Of a DNA stretch of 64,000 bases, positions 1-8,707 are shown piece by piece. The DNA comes from an uncultured Desulfovibrio sp. (lineage in GTDB: Bacteria; Desulfobacterota; Desulfovibrionia; Desulfovibrionales; Desulfovibrionaceae). Location of the stretch: positions 99,546 to 163,545 of the forward strand of contig UQJT01000001.1 in NCBI GenBank assembly GCA_900541395.1. Direction: 5' to 3'. The number at the start of each line of letters is the position of its first letter. The first letter of the stretch is position 1. The notes beneath the pieces are model-generated. The model made no database searches and had not been told where the DNA came from. It saw only the letters and a list, made by a program, of their open reading frames with translations. A program made the position numbers and the translations under genes.

Positions 1-791
1 CCGCTATTGTCGTCAATGGCCTTTTTGGCTTCGGCGGGCAGGGAATCGTAGGTACGCCGGTTCATGGCAACGGCGAAGTTCACGTTGCCGATGGGAATGT
101 TTTTGGTAATGTACGGCGCCACATCGGCAAAACGGAAACCGGCGACAAGTTCCCAGTCTCCGATAAGGCCGTCGATGACGCCTTTTTGAAGGCTCATGTA
201 GACATCCGGCGCGGCCATGACCACCGGCGTGGCGCCGAGAGCGGTAAGCCAGTTCACATAGGCTCCCGCCGTGCAACGGATTTTCATGCCCTTGAGGTCC
301 TCAAGGGTCCGCACGGGCTTCTTGGTCATAAGAAATATGGACGCCGTATCCGTGGAGTAGACGGCCAGCATTCTGTTGGCGGCCCACGGCTTGCGGACGG
401 CTTCCACGTTTTCGTATACGTTCCATACCCGCTCGGTTCCCTGCAGGGCGTCTTCGGCGGCAAGCCCGCCGAGCCCCACCACTTCCATAAGCGGGTTCAT
501 GCCCGCATACATATTCATGGGAATCCAGCCCATATCCGCGATGCCGTTGCGGATGGCCGCCCATACCTGAGGGCCTTTGGCCAGCGTCTGATTCGCGTAA
601 AGCTCGATTTTCAGCGTGCCGTCGGATTCCGCTTCGATTTTCCGCAGCCAGGGTATGAGTCCGTTTTCCGTGCTCCAGGCGTTTTCCGCGTTCTGGGTGG
701 CGAACTTCAGGGTGACGGGAGCCGCTTCGGCCGCGCCGGTCGCCAGCAATGTCGCCATGCCGAGGGTGAACAAAAGTTTTTTACCGAACAT
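1..791 (-). CDS. TRAP transporter solute-binding protein, DctP family (3' end outside window)
   Basis: Periplasmic binding component of a tripartite ATP-independent transporter for an organic acid or related anion. The reading frame from the ATG at 789-791 starts MFGKKLLFTLGMATLL, a cleavable signal peptide with likely cleavage after AEA. It continues with features typical of DctP proteins: FATQ near residue 30, a KIRCTAGAYVNWL segment, and a GVIDGLIGDWE segment. A strong AAGGAGG lies just upstream of the ATG. At least 263 residues are present and the C-terminus runs off the left edge. The DctQ/DctM membrane subunits are not in the window and may lie beyond the edge. The redox pair upstream on the same strand suggests, but does not prove, that the transported substrate is oxidised or reduced by that pair. 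Confidence 0.9.
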   Translation of the reverse strand, partial: MFGKKLLFTLGMATLLATGAAEAAPVTLKFATQNAENAWSTENGLIPWLRKIEAESDGTLKIELYANQTLAKGPQVWAAIRNGIADMGWIPMNMYAGMNPLMEVVGLGGLAAEDALQGTERVWNVYENVEAVRKPWAANRMLAVYSTDTASIFLMTKKPVRTLEDLKGMKIRCTAGAYVNWLTALGATPVVMAAPDVYMSLQKGVIDGLIGDWELVAGFRFADVAPYITKNIPIGNVNFAVAMNRRTYDSLPAEAKKAIDDNS

Positions 792-1047
792 GGTGTCCTC
801 CTTGTTTCGGGCAAAACAGCCGGGGGAATCATCCCTCCGACAAGGGTAAGGGCGGGCCTCGACGCCCCGGACAAACTGTTTTTCTGCGCTCTGCGGAAGC
901 CGGGGACGCGCATTTCCGTCAGAGAGGCGCTCGACAGCGCGCTCTCCGCTCGGCAAGGCTTCATCTCCGGGAGGAAGGAGGCGGCGGACGCTTCAACGGA
1001 CCGAAAACGGATAAAACACGGACCCGCGTAGCCCCGGCCGCCCGCCG

Positions 1048-2769
1048 CTATGCCGGGGATGCCCCGAGCCGCGGCTGATCCGGGTAGTTGAAGTCGTCCA
1101 TGTAGTAGCGATGGGGCTGGATAGGATAACGCTCCAGCGGAACAGGCTCGAGCGCGGCGCGAACTTCTCCGTCCCGTTTTTCCAGCACCACCCAGGCGGG
1201 ACGGGGCAGGCGGCTCGGATAGTCCTCGCGGAAATGCCCGCAGCGCGATTCCTTGCGGGCCAGAGCCGCCTTCAGGTACATTTCCGTCAGCAGGGTCATG
1301 GCCCTGGCCTCCACCAGCTTGAGCAGATAATGCGGTTCGGAGGCCGCGACTCCGGGCAGGATGTTGTCGCGCACGTCTTCCAGCTCGGCCAGGGCGCGGC
1401 TGAGCCCCTCGCCGGTCTTGAGAATGCTGACGTCCACAGGATTGACGATCTCCTGCATGCGCCGCACGATGTCCTTGGGCGCTATGCCCGGTTTGCCCAG
1501 CAGCCCCAGAGTGCCGTTCAAGCTTTCCTTCGCGGCGGCCATGTCCATGTCGTCCGGACAAACATCCCCCGCATGAGCGGCGGCCTCTTCCCCCGCGATA
1601 TAGCCGGTGGTGCTGGTGATGCAGGTATCCCATCCCCCCATGTACACGCCGGTATGAACGCTGAGCGCGCGCCCCGCCACATACAGGCCGGGCACGTCGG
1701 TACGACAGCGGGTATCCGCCGCCACTCCGCCGAAATTGTTGTTGAGCTGGGGCATCCAGGGCGTCTTCATGTTGAAGAAGTCGATGCCGATCTTTTTCAG
1801 TTTCTGGTCATTAAGCAGCATCCAGCCCCCGGTGGGCGTCATCACCCGAACGCCCTCCTCGCTCATGGTGCTGGTATCGAACCACACCGGGCCCCGACCT
1901 TCCCGCGCTTCCAGAGCCATGCCCCGGATGTTGTAGTGCGGGTCCACCTTGGCGCCGCGCTTCGGCGAATACCCCCTCATGAAGTCTTCGCCGTTTCCGT
2001 TCAAAAAACGCGCCCCGTAGGGCAGCATGCCCGTCTGCCCTTCCCAGGCGAACTGCACGGGCACGTTCCAGTGCTGGAGAAACTCCATATTGCGCAGCCT
2101 GGCCCCGGCATGGAAAGCCAGCATGGCCCCTTCGCCCGCGCAGGTGTTGGACAGGTAGGACTGCTTCCAGCCGCCTGTATGCGCGCACAGCACCACGGCC
2201 CCGGCCCGGAACACGCAGGGCGCGCCGCCGCGGGCATGGAAGCCGACCGCCCCGCAGACCCGGCCGTCTTGTTTGATCAGTTCGGTGATCTCCACGTTGG
2301 AAATGCGCCGCGCGCCATATTCGTCCATCTTGGCCTGAAGGGTGTCCGTGGTATGGATGCCGCCCTTGCCGTAAGGATGATAGAGATAGTAGCGCATAAA
2401 AGAGAGACCGCGCTGGGGAACATACAGCAGGGTTCCCTTTTCGTCCCTGGCGAAGATGTGCCCCCAGTTTTCCAGATCACGGAAGCGGTCGTAAGACGCT
2501 TCAAGAATGACGGCAAGCTGTTCCTGATCGCAGAGGCCGTCATAGTAATAGACCAGTTCGTCCAACAGATCCTTCACATCGAATTCCGGCTGCATGACGA
2601 TCATGTCGCCGCCGGACACCATGCCCAACCCGCGCCAGTCGCGGGGCCCCTTGTCCACGACAAGCACGCTCCGTCCCTGCTGGGAGGCCCGTATCGCCGC
2701 CCACATGCCCGAAAAGCCTCCGCCGATGATCAGAACGTCGGAGGTATGTACGATGGGTTTCACGGCCAT
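1048..2769 (-). CDS. FAD-dependent oxidoreductase, fumarate reductase/AprA-like flavoprotein
   Basis: A 573-residue cytoplasmic flavoprotein of the succinate dehydrogenase/fumarate reductase/adenylylsulfate reductase superfamily. The Rossmann FAD motif GGGFSG is at residues 16-21, and a second FAD-contact region GLYVAGRALSVHTG lies around residue 370. No Tat or Sec signal is seen. In fumarate reductases the equivalent C-terminal stretch carries HGANRLGGN with a catalytic arginine. Here it reads SVHTGVYMGGWDT, keeping the histidine but not the arginine, so fumarate reduction is doubtful (inference). The start lies 2 bp after the stop of the Fe-S/NAD(P)H oxidoreductase, so the two are translationally linked and probably form an electron-transfer pair. 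The TRAP binding protein follows 256 bp downstream. The substrate cannot be assigned from sequence. Confidence 0.85.
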   Translation of the reverse strand: MAVKPIVHTSDVLIIGGGFSGMWAAIRASQQGRSVLVVDKGPRDWRGLGMVSGGDMIVMQPEFDVKDLLDELVYYYDGLCDQEQLAVILEASYDRFRDLENWGHIFARDEKGTLLYVPQRGLSFMRYYLYHPYGKGGIHTTDTLQAKMDEYGARRISNVEITELIKQDGRVCGAVGFHARGGAPCVFRAGAVVLCAHTGGWKQSYLSNTCAGEGAMLAFHAGARLRNMEFLQHWNVPVQFAWEGQTGMLPYGARFLNGNGEDFMRGYSPKRGAKVDPHYNIRGMALEAREGRGPVWFDTSTMSEEGVRVMTPTGGWMLLNDQKLKKIGIDFFNMKTPWMPQLNNNFGGVAADTRCRTDVPGLYVAGRALSVHTGVYMGGWDTCITSTTGYIAGEEAAAHAGDVCPDDMDMAAAKESLNGTLGLLGKPGIAPKDIVRRMQEIVNPVDVSILKTGEGLSRALAELEDVRDNILPGVAASEPHYLLKLVEARAMTLLTEMYLKAALARKESRCGHFREDYPSRLPRPAWVVLEKRDGEVRAALEPVPLERYPIQPHRYYMDDFNYPDQPRLGASPA

Positions 2770-2771
2770 GA

Positions 2772-4418
2772 CTAGAATCCTCCCGTGTTGCTTTCGATGG
2801 TATAGGGCAGGCGTTCCTTGAAGGGATGCACGTCGATGGCCCCGCTCGGGCAGCGCAGCTCGCAGAAGAAGCAGGTCATGCAGTCGTCCCGAAAGGTTAT
2901 GCGGGCCTTCGCGCCGCAGGTCATGCAGCGCATGCTTTCATTCAACGCGTCGATGGCGTCGAAACCGCGCCGGGTTTCGGAGAAGCCTTCACCGGGCACG
3001 GAGTTGCGCTCGTTGCGCGGAACGGTCGGCACGCCTTCGCCGGGCAGGTTTTCCGCCACTTCGCGCGATTCCCCGCGGTCGCTGTGCAGGTGCGCGCCCT
3101 GCATCAGGCGGTCTATGGAGACGGCCGCCTCGCGTCCGCCCGCGATGGCCTTGATGACCGAAGCCGGACCGGTGACGGCGTCGCCGGCGGCAAACACGTT
3201 CCAGATCGAGGTGCCGAACGTGACGGGATCGACCTTGAGACGGGTGGCGGAAGCCTTTTCCAGATTCGGAAAAAGAGAAAGATCGCTGGCCTGACCAATG
3301 GCGAAAACAACGGCGTCGGCCCCGACTTCCCGCGTCTCGTTATCGTCGAAGACCGGGCGGAAGGCGTGGGCGTCGTCCCATACGGAAAGACAACGCCTGA
3401 GGACAAGACCGCGTACCCGGCCGTCCTTTCCCTCCACTTCCCTTACGCCCCAACCGGCATGGATAAGCACGCCCTCCGCGCGGGCGTCCGCGATATTGTG
3501 CGGAAAGGCGGGCATGGAATTCTCATCCTCCAGACAGAAGAGTTCCACGCGGGCCGCGCCCATGCGCCTGGCGCTGAGCGCGGCGTCCATAGCCACGTCG
3601 CCGCCGCCGATGACGACGACCGCGCCGCCGCGGGGAAAATCCGGCAAAGAAGAAACCGCGTCGCGACGATCCGCGCGCGCGGCGCGCAGAAATTCTATGC
3701 CGTGGAACACGCCGCGCAGATCTTCGCCGGGAACATCCGCCCTGCGTCCGAGATTCGCGCCGGGAGCCAGGCAGACGGCCCGGAAACCGCGCCGCTTCAA
3801 CTCCTCAAGACTGATGTCGCCTCCTTCGCCGATGCGGACGTTGCACATGAATCTGACGCCGAGGGCCTTGAGTTTGTTCACCTGGGCCTCAACGACGGCG
3901 CTCGGCAGACGATAGGCGGGAATGCCCCATCGCAGCATACCGCCGGGTTCCGGCAGGGCCTCGAACACGGTGACGGGATAGCCGGCTCTTGCCAAAAACC
4001 ACGCGCAGGAGAGCCCCGCGGGGCCGGAACCGGCCACGGCTATTTCGGCAAGATGCCGGACGGACGGAGGTTCGGGCGCGTCGTGCAGATCGTGGTCGCC
4101 CAAAAACTGTTCGACGGCATTGATGTTGACGGCGGAATCCACCCTGGCGCGTCGGCATTCCTTTTCGCAACCGTGCGGACAGACGCGGCCGGTAATGGCC
4201 GGAAAAGGATTTTTTTCTTTCAGCTTCTGTGCCGCCTCAAAAAATTTTCCCTGCTGCATGAGGGCGTTGTAGGCCCGGATGTCCGTTCCGGCGGGACAGG
4301 CCGCCATGCAGGGCGAAAGAGTGTTCTGGTTCGTGTCGATGCGGAACACGTCCAGACCGCATGTCTTGTAGCATGTGCCGCAGCCCGTGCATTTGGCCAC
4401 GTCGATGGTGTTGATCAC
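2772..4418 (-). CDS. Fe-S NAD(P)H-dependent FAD oxidoreductase, GltD-like, with N- and C-terminal 4Fe-4S motifs
   Basis: A 548-residue protein starting with GTG at 4416-4418 behind GGGAGGACAAC. Residues 10-20 form CxxCxxCxxxC (Cys10, 13, 16, 20), a 4Fe-4S site. A glutamate-synthase small-subunit type Fe-S region follows (CMAACPAG, then CPHGCEKEC). The FAD dinucleotide motif GSGPAGLS is near residue 125 and the NAD(P)H motif VIGGGDVAMD near residue 268. The C-terminus adds CMTCGAK and CMTCFFCELRC. Such proteins pass electrons between NAD(P)H and a partner flavoprotein or ferredoxin. The tight coupling to the following flavoprotein suggests it is that protein's electron donor or acceptor. It is first in its operon, and the leader carries a palindrome and a terminator-like hairpin. 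Confidence 0.85.
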   Translation of the reverse strand: MINTIDVAKCTGCGTCYKTCGLDVFRIDTNQNTLSPCMAACPAGTDIRAYNALMQQGKFFEAAQKLKEKNPFPAITGRVCPHGCEKECRRARVDSAVNINAVEQFLGDHDLHDAPEPPSVRHLAEIAVAGSGPAGLSCAWFLARAGYPVTVFEALPEPGGMLRWGIPAYRLPSAVVEAQVNKLKALGVRFMCNVRIGEGGDISLEELKRRGFRAVCLAPGANLGRRADVPGEDLRGVFHGIEFLRAARADRRDAVSSLPDFPRGGAVVVIGGGDVAMDAALSARRMGAARVELFCLEDENSMPAFPHNIADARAEGVLIHAGWGVREVEGKDGRVRGLVLRRCLSVWDDAHAFRPVFDDNETREVGADAVVFAIGQASDLSLFPNLEKASATRLKVDPVTFGTSIWNVFAAGDAVTGPASVIKAIAGGREAAVSIDRLMQGAHLHSDRGESREVAENLPGEGVPTVPRNERNSVPGEGFSETRRGFDAIDALNESMRCMTCGAKARITFRDDCMTCFFCELRCPSGAIDVHPFKERLPYTIESNTGGF

Positions 4419-4526
4419 GTTGTCCTCCCGAAAGACGTTGCGGGGCGCGGCCTTCCCTCCGGCCGGAGCGGGGCGCCGCGCGCGTTGCCTTTTTCGAGGA
4501 CATCATCGCCTTTTGGCGGAAAGGGG

Positions 4527-4546
4527 CATGTCTCAATTGCGACATG
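4527..4546. promoter_or_regulatory. Candidate operator palindrome upstream of the flavoprotein operon
   Basis: CATGTC and GACATG arms flank a central CAATTG, giving an 18-of-20 symmetric site about 110 bp upstream of the GTG start of the Fe-S oxidoreductase. The form resembles binding sites of dimeric activators or repressors. No regulator gene is visible next to it, so the cognate protein is unknown. Confidence 0.4.
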
Positions 4547-4549
4547 AAA

Positions 4550-4575
4550 TAAAAAAGACCGCCCCGGCAGGGGCG
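4550..4575 (-). terminator. Rho-independent terminator or attenuator in the leader of the flavoprotein operon
   Basis: On the minus strand CGCCCC-TGCC-GGGGCG is followed by GTC and six T residues. It lies about 130 bp before the start of the 2772-4418 gene, and no convincing minus-strand gene lies upstream of it. It either ends an unseen transcript or acts as an attenuator in the operon leader. Confidence 0.6.
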
Positions 4576-5366
4576 ATTCGGGGAAAAGTCCGGGCTTCCC
4601 GCGCGGTTTTCCTTATATGCTCCGCTCCGGCCGCCGAGGGGACAGTCCGCACGGCTGGAGCGTTTTGCTCTTGAAAATATCTGCCGCCCGCAGGTTTGAC
4701 GCCTCCACGCGCCGAACAATTCTCCGAGGTTCTGCCGTATCAACGGACCGGAGCAGATGGAGCCGAACACGGCGGCGGTCCGCAGTCGGCGGGAACGACT
4801 GCCGGGCGCTCCGGACGGTTCCGCTCGAAACGCAGAGTCAGCGGCGGGAAAAAGGCGGCGTGGACGCGGCGCAGTTCCTGCGGAGGCAGAGCCCCGCGGC
4901 CCGGCGGCGTCCATGACGAAAAAACGCAGACAAAGGATTTCGCCACAGCGGCGTATCCACACATGTGTTTTCCGCGGCATGCCGTCCGACCGGAGAAATC
5001 AGGGCGATGCCCCGTCCGCCGAATGTTCAGCGCGGTTCGTCGCTTTCCTTCAGCGGAACTCGGGGGTAACGCGCCCGGTTACGCCCGCCTCGGCGGCATC
5101 TTTCGCGAAGTTGCCCGAGCCGATTTACAGAATGGAATTCATGCGCCCCATGTGGTCAACCCGACTTGCAGGCGGAGAAAGGCTCGCAAAGTATTCGGGA
5201 TGTCGGCGCGCGACGGGAGACTTCTTCCACGACAAGGCCTTCGGCCGCAGACTCGGGGAAGGGAACGCCCATTTCAGTATTGTCCCCGCCGCGGGCTTCC
5301 GGTTCTTCCACAGCGCCGCGAAAGCGCTCCATGTTTCGCCTCGGCCGGATCGGAAGCGCCGCCCTT
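4576..5366. other. Non-coding stretch of about 790 bp
   Basis: No reading frame here has convincing protein character; open frames are Arg/Ala/Pro-rich, as expected for GC-rich non-coding DNA. The stretch contains a repeat fragment at 4657-4706. Together with 4419-4575 it forms the longest gene-free gap in the first 38 kb. A 58-codon minus-strand frame at 5156-5332 was considered, but there is no independent support for it. Confidence 0.5.
4657..4706. repeat. Fragment of dispersed TAGAGC-type repeat, subfamily 2
   Basis: The segment GGAGCGTTTTGCTCTTG, then AAAATATC, GCAGGTTTGACGCCTCC matches the left half of the element at 61590-61810 and the reverse complement of the right part of 39761-39895. 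The other half is missing, so this is a remnant. Confidence 0.6.
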
Positions 5367-5717
5367 TCACCCCTTGAACACGAAAAAGGCCCCGCCCACG
5401 ATGAGGGCGAACCCCACCAGATGATTCCAGCTCAGGCTTTCGCCCAGATACAGCGTGGAAAACACGCCGAAGATGGTGAGCGAAATGACTTCCTGGATGG
5501 TCTTGAGTTCCGCCGCGCTGAAGTAGCCGTATCCGATACGGTTGGCGGGCACTTGCAGGCAGTATTCAAAAAAAGCCACTCCCCAACTGATGACGATGGC
5601 CGCCAGCACCGGCATGGCCTGATGGCGCAGATGACCGTACCATGCATAGGTCATGAACAGGTTGGAGCCGATGAGCAGGCCGATGGTGGCCACAGGAATG
5701 GGCATGTTGAACAGCAT
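5367..5717 (-). CDS. DUF486 family small membrane protein (DMT-like)
   Basis: A 116-residue inner-membrane protein with four predicted hydrophobic segments. It contains the family-typical stretches SNLFMTYAWYGHL and SWGVAFFEYCLQVPANRIGYG. The start at 5717 (MLFNMPIPVATIGLL) is preferred over one 17 codons upstream because GGAGG lies 8 bases before it. The family is related to drug/metabolite transporters; no substrate is established. It follows cimA on the same strand with a 75 bp gap and may be the last gene of that operon. Codon use is like that of the neighbours. Confidence 0.85.
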   Translation of the reverse strand: MLFNMPIPVATIGLLIGSNLFMTYAWYGHLRHQAMPVLAAIVISWGVAFFEYCLQVPANRIGYGYFSAAELKTIQEVISLTIFGVFSTLYLGESLSWNHLVGFALIVGGAFFVFKG

Positions 5718-5792
5718 TTCATCCGCCTCCGGGCGCGGGATGGCCTGTTCCGCCGACGCGCTCCCCACGAAGAACGCCGGTCGGAAAGAATA

Positions 5793-7412
5793 TCAGTCTC
5801 CGCTCGCCCCGTGGTCGAGCCATTCGTCCCGGTACAGCTTGTAGCTGACCGAATCGGCCAGGGCCTGCCAACTGGCCTCGATGATGTCGTGGTCCACGCC
5901 CACAGTCACCCATGATCCGCTTTTGTCGGCCGATTCGATAAGCACCCGGGTGACCGAAGCCGTGCCCGTGGTATTGGCCGCGTCGTCGGGGTTGCCGGGC
6001 AGCACGCGGACCTTGAAGTCGCGCAGACTCATTTCGGCCAGACGGGGATAAAAAGGCAGCAAAGCCTTGCGCAGGGCGTTGTCCAGGGCGTTGACCGGAC
6101 CGTGACCCGTGGCGGCGGTGTGTTCCACCACGCCCTCGACCTCGACCATGACCGTGGCTTCGGCCAGGGGCGCGCCACCCGTCTTGGTCTCCACCACCCG
6201 CAGTTGTTGCAGACGGAAGAATTCGCGCACGCCGCGCCGGGCCATCTTGCGCAGCAGCAACAGTTCCACGCTGGCCTCGGCGGCCGCGTAGTCGTAGCCC
6301 TGGCTGGCCTTTTTTTTGAGTTCGTTGGACAGTCCCTTGACCACGGGCTCGTCCTTGTCCAGATGGAAGCCGAAACGCCGGGCCAGGGACACTATATTGC
6401 TGCGGCCGCCCAATTCGCTGATCAGCACACGCTGGCCGTTGCCCACCAGTTCGGGCGCGATGTGCTCGTACAGAGAGGCGTCGCGGTTGACCGCGCTGAC
6501 GTGTACCCCGCCCTTGTGCGCGAAGGCCGACCGCCCCACAAAGGCTTGACGGCTGAAGGGCGTCATGTTGGCCACTTCCGATACGTAACGGGATACGGCG
6601 GCCAACGAGGGCAGCCGCCCCTCGGGCAGGCAGGGCGTGTTCAGCTTGAGTTCCAGCACCGGAATGATGGAACACAGATTGGCGTTGCCGCAACGCTCGC
6701 CCACGCCGTTGATCGTGCCCTGGATATGAGTCGCTCCGGCCTGGACGGCGGCGACGGTGGCGGCCACGGCCATCTCGCAGTCGTTGTGGGCGTGAATGCC
6801 CAGCACCGCGCCGGGCAGACGGCGGGCCACCTCGGCCACGATGGCGGCCACGTCGGCGGGCAGGGTGCCGCCGTTGGTGTCGCACAGCACCAGAGCCGAG
6901 GCCCCGGCCTCATGGGCGCTTTGCAGCGCGGCGAACGTGTAGTCGGCGTTTTCGCGCCAGCCGTCGAAAAAATGTTCGGCGTCGAAAAACACGGTGTCCG
7001 TATGGCGGCGCAAAAAGGCCACCGAATCACGGATGACGTCCAGGTTGCGGACGGGTTCCAGACGCAGGGCGTCCTTGGCATGGCGTTCGCTGGACTTGCC
7101 GAAAATGGTCAGCACGGGCGCGCCGCAACTGATAAGGGCGCGCAGGGTGGGATCGGCGTCCGCCGCATGGGCGGGGTGATGGGTGCTGCCGAAGGCGGCC
7201 ACACGGGCATGATCCAGACTGTAGGACTGGATTTCGCGGAAAAAATCGGTATCCACCGGGCTGGCCCCCGGCCAGCCGCCCTCGATGTAGTCCACGCCCA
7301 GTTCGTCCAGTTTGAGGGCGATCTTGATCTTGTCCGGCGTGGTCAACTGCACGTCTTCGCACTGCGCGCCGTCGCGCAGGGTGGTGTCGTAAAGCGTCAT
7401 GGATGCGGACAT
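5793..7412 (-). CDS. cimA: (R)-citramalate synthase
   Basis: Condenses pyruvate and acetyl-CoA to citramalate, the first step of threonine-independent isoleucine synthesis. The 539-residue protein has the HMGL-like TIM barrel with LYDTTLRDG at residues 7-15, the metal-binding HAHND motif near residue 205, and NGVGERCGNANL near residue 240. A C-terminal LeuA-type regulatory domain follows, where isoleucine feedback would act. Length and GERCGN context favour citramalate synthase over isopropylmalate or homocitrate synthase. It starts 13 bp after lysC, an arrangement in keeping with an amino-acid biosynthesis operon. Confidence 0.93.
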   Translation of the reverse strand: MSASMTLYDTTLRDGAQCEDVQLTTPDKIKIALKLDELGVDYIEGGWPGASPVDTDFFREIQSYSLDHARVAAFGSTHHPAHAADADPTLRALISCGAPVLTIFGKSSERHAKDALRLEPVRNLDVIRDSVAFLRRHTDTVFFDAEHFFDGWRENADYTFAALQSAHEAGASALVLCDTNGGTLPADVAAIVAEVARRLPGAVLGIHAHNDCEMAVAATVAAVQAGATHIQGTINGVGERCGNANLCSIIPVLELKLNTPCLPEGRLPSLAAVSRYVSEVANMTPFSRQAFVGRSAFAHKGGVHVSAVNRDASLYEHIAPELVGNGQRVLISELGGRSNIVSLARRFGFHLDKDEPVVKGLSNELKKKASQGYDYAAAEASVELLLLRKMARRGVREFFRLQQLRVVETKTGGAPLAEATVMVEVEGVVEHTAATGHGPVNALDNALRKALLPFYPRLAEMSLRDFKVRVLPGNPDDAANTTGTASVTRVLIESADKSGSWVTVGVDHDIIEASWQALADSVSYKLYRDEWLDHGASGD

Positions 7413-7425
7413 GGCAGGCTCCGCG

Positions 7426-8652
7426 CTATTCCGCGCAAGACAGATGAAGGTCGAATTCCCTGTGCAGGGTGTTCACCGCCAAATCGACCAGGCCTTCCTC
7501 GATGAGGCAGGAAATTTTGATTTCCGAAGTGCTGATCATGAGGATATTGACGCCCGCCCGGTACAGCGCGTCGAAGGCCCGGGCCGCCACGCCGCTGTGG
7601 TTGCGCATGCCCACCCCGATGACGGACACCTTGGCCACATTGAGGTCGTGCTCGATATCCTGGCAGCCTATGGTCGGGCACACCGTGGACACAGTGGCCA
7701 GGGCGCGCTTCAAATCCTTGCGGGATACGGTGAAGGTCATGTCGGTAATGCCCTCGCGGCTGGCCTTCTGGACAATCATGTCCACCAAGATGCCGCCATC
7801 GGCCAGAGGGCCGAAAATAGCGGCGGAGATGCCCGGACGATCCGGAATGCCGCACAACGTGACGCGGGCCTGATCGCGGTCGTAGGCAATGCCCGAAACC
7901 AGCACGGATTCCATCATTTCGTCCTCCTGCGTGACCAGCGTGCCGGGATCGTCGGAAAAAGTCGAGCGCACCCGCACGGGAACCTTGTATTTTTTGGCGA
8001 ACTCCACGGACCGGATTTGCAGCACCTTGGCGCCCATAGACGACATTTCCAGCATTTCCTCGTAGCTGACGCGCTCCACCTTGCGGGCCTCGGAGCACAC
8101 GCGGGGGTCGGTGGTGTAGACGCCGTCCACGTCGGTATAGATATGACATTCGGTATCGCCCAGGGCGGCGGCCACGGCCACGGCCGAGGTATCGGAGCCT
8201 CCCCGGCCCAGCGTGGTCAGCCGACCGGCGTCGGTGCACCCCTGAAAGCCCGCCATGACCAACACGTCATACCGTTCCAGCTCGCGTCGCAGAAAATCGG
8301 CGTCGATGGACAGGATGCGCGCGCCGCCGTGGGCGTCGTCGGTGCGGACGGGCAACTGGTGGCCGAGCAGGGAACGGGCGTTGACGCCCGCGTCGCGCAG
8401 CAGCATGGCGAACAGCGCCACGGACTCCTGCTCGCCTGTGGTCAGCAGCACGTCCAGTTCGGCCGGGTCGGGCTCGTCGGACCACTGGTAGGCCATCTCC
8501 AGCAATTTGTTGGTCTGCCCGTAGCGGGCGGACAGGACCACAATCACCTTGCAGCCCTCGCCCCGGGCGGCCAGCACCTTGGCGCGCACCTTTTTCATGC
8601 ACTCCAGATCGGCAACGGAGGAGCCCCCGAATTTCTGCACCAGAATACGCAT
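7426..8652 (-). CDS. lysC: Aspartate kinase
   Basis: Phosphorylates aspartate, the entry step to lysine, threonine and methionine. The 408-residue protein begins MRILVQKFGGSSVAD, the nucleotide-binding signature. TTGEQES and GRGGSDTSAVA catalytic segments follow, then two C-terminal ACT domains (from about residue 270) typical of feedback-regulated monofunctional aspartokinases. It sits between tsaE (55 bp gap) and cimA (13 bp gap), all on the minus strand. Both cimA and lysC feed branched-chain and aspartate-family amino acids. Confidence 0.95.
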   Translation of the reverse strand: MRILVQKFGGSSVADLECMKKVRAKVLAARGEGCKVIVVLSARYGQTNKLLEMAYQWSDEPDPAELDVLLTTGEQESVALFAMLLRDAGVNARSLLGHQLPVRTDDAHGGARILSIDADFLRRELERYDVLVMAGFQGCTDAGRLTTLGRGGSDTSAVAVAAALGDTECHIYTDVDGVYTTDPRVCSEARKVERVSYEEMLEMSSMGAKVLQIRSVEFAKKYKVPVRVRSTFSDDPGTLVTQEDEMMESVLVSGIAYDRDQARVTLCGIPDRPGISAAIFGPLADGGILVDMIVQKASREGITDMTFTVSRKDLKRALATVSTVCPTIGCQDIEHDLNVAKVSVIGVGMRNHSGVAARAFDALYRAGVNILMISTSEIKISCLIEEGLVDLAVNTLHREFDLHLSCAE

Positions 8653-8707
8653 GGCTGAATCCTTGTATGTTTCACGCCGCGGCCGCTTCCGGCCGGAGAC
8701 CGGCCGG

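Noticed and set aside
5156..5332. 58-codon minus-strand frame starting MERFRGAVEEPEARGG
   Set aside because: Balanced composition but no ribosome-binding site, no family, and lies in a region with no other coding signal.
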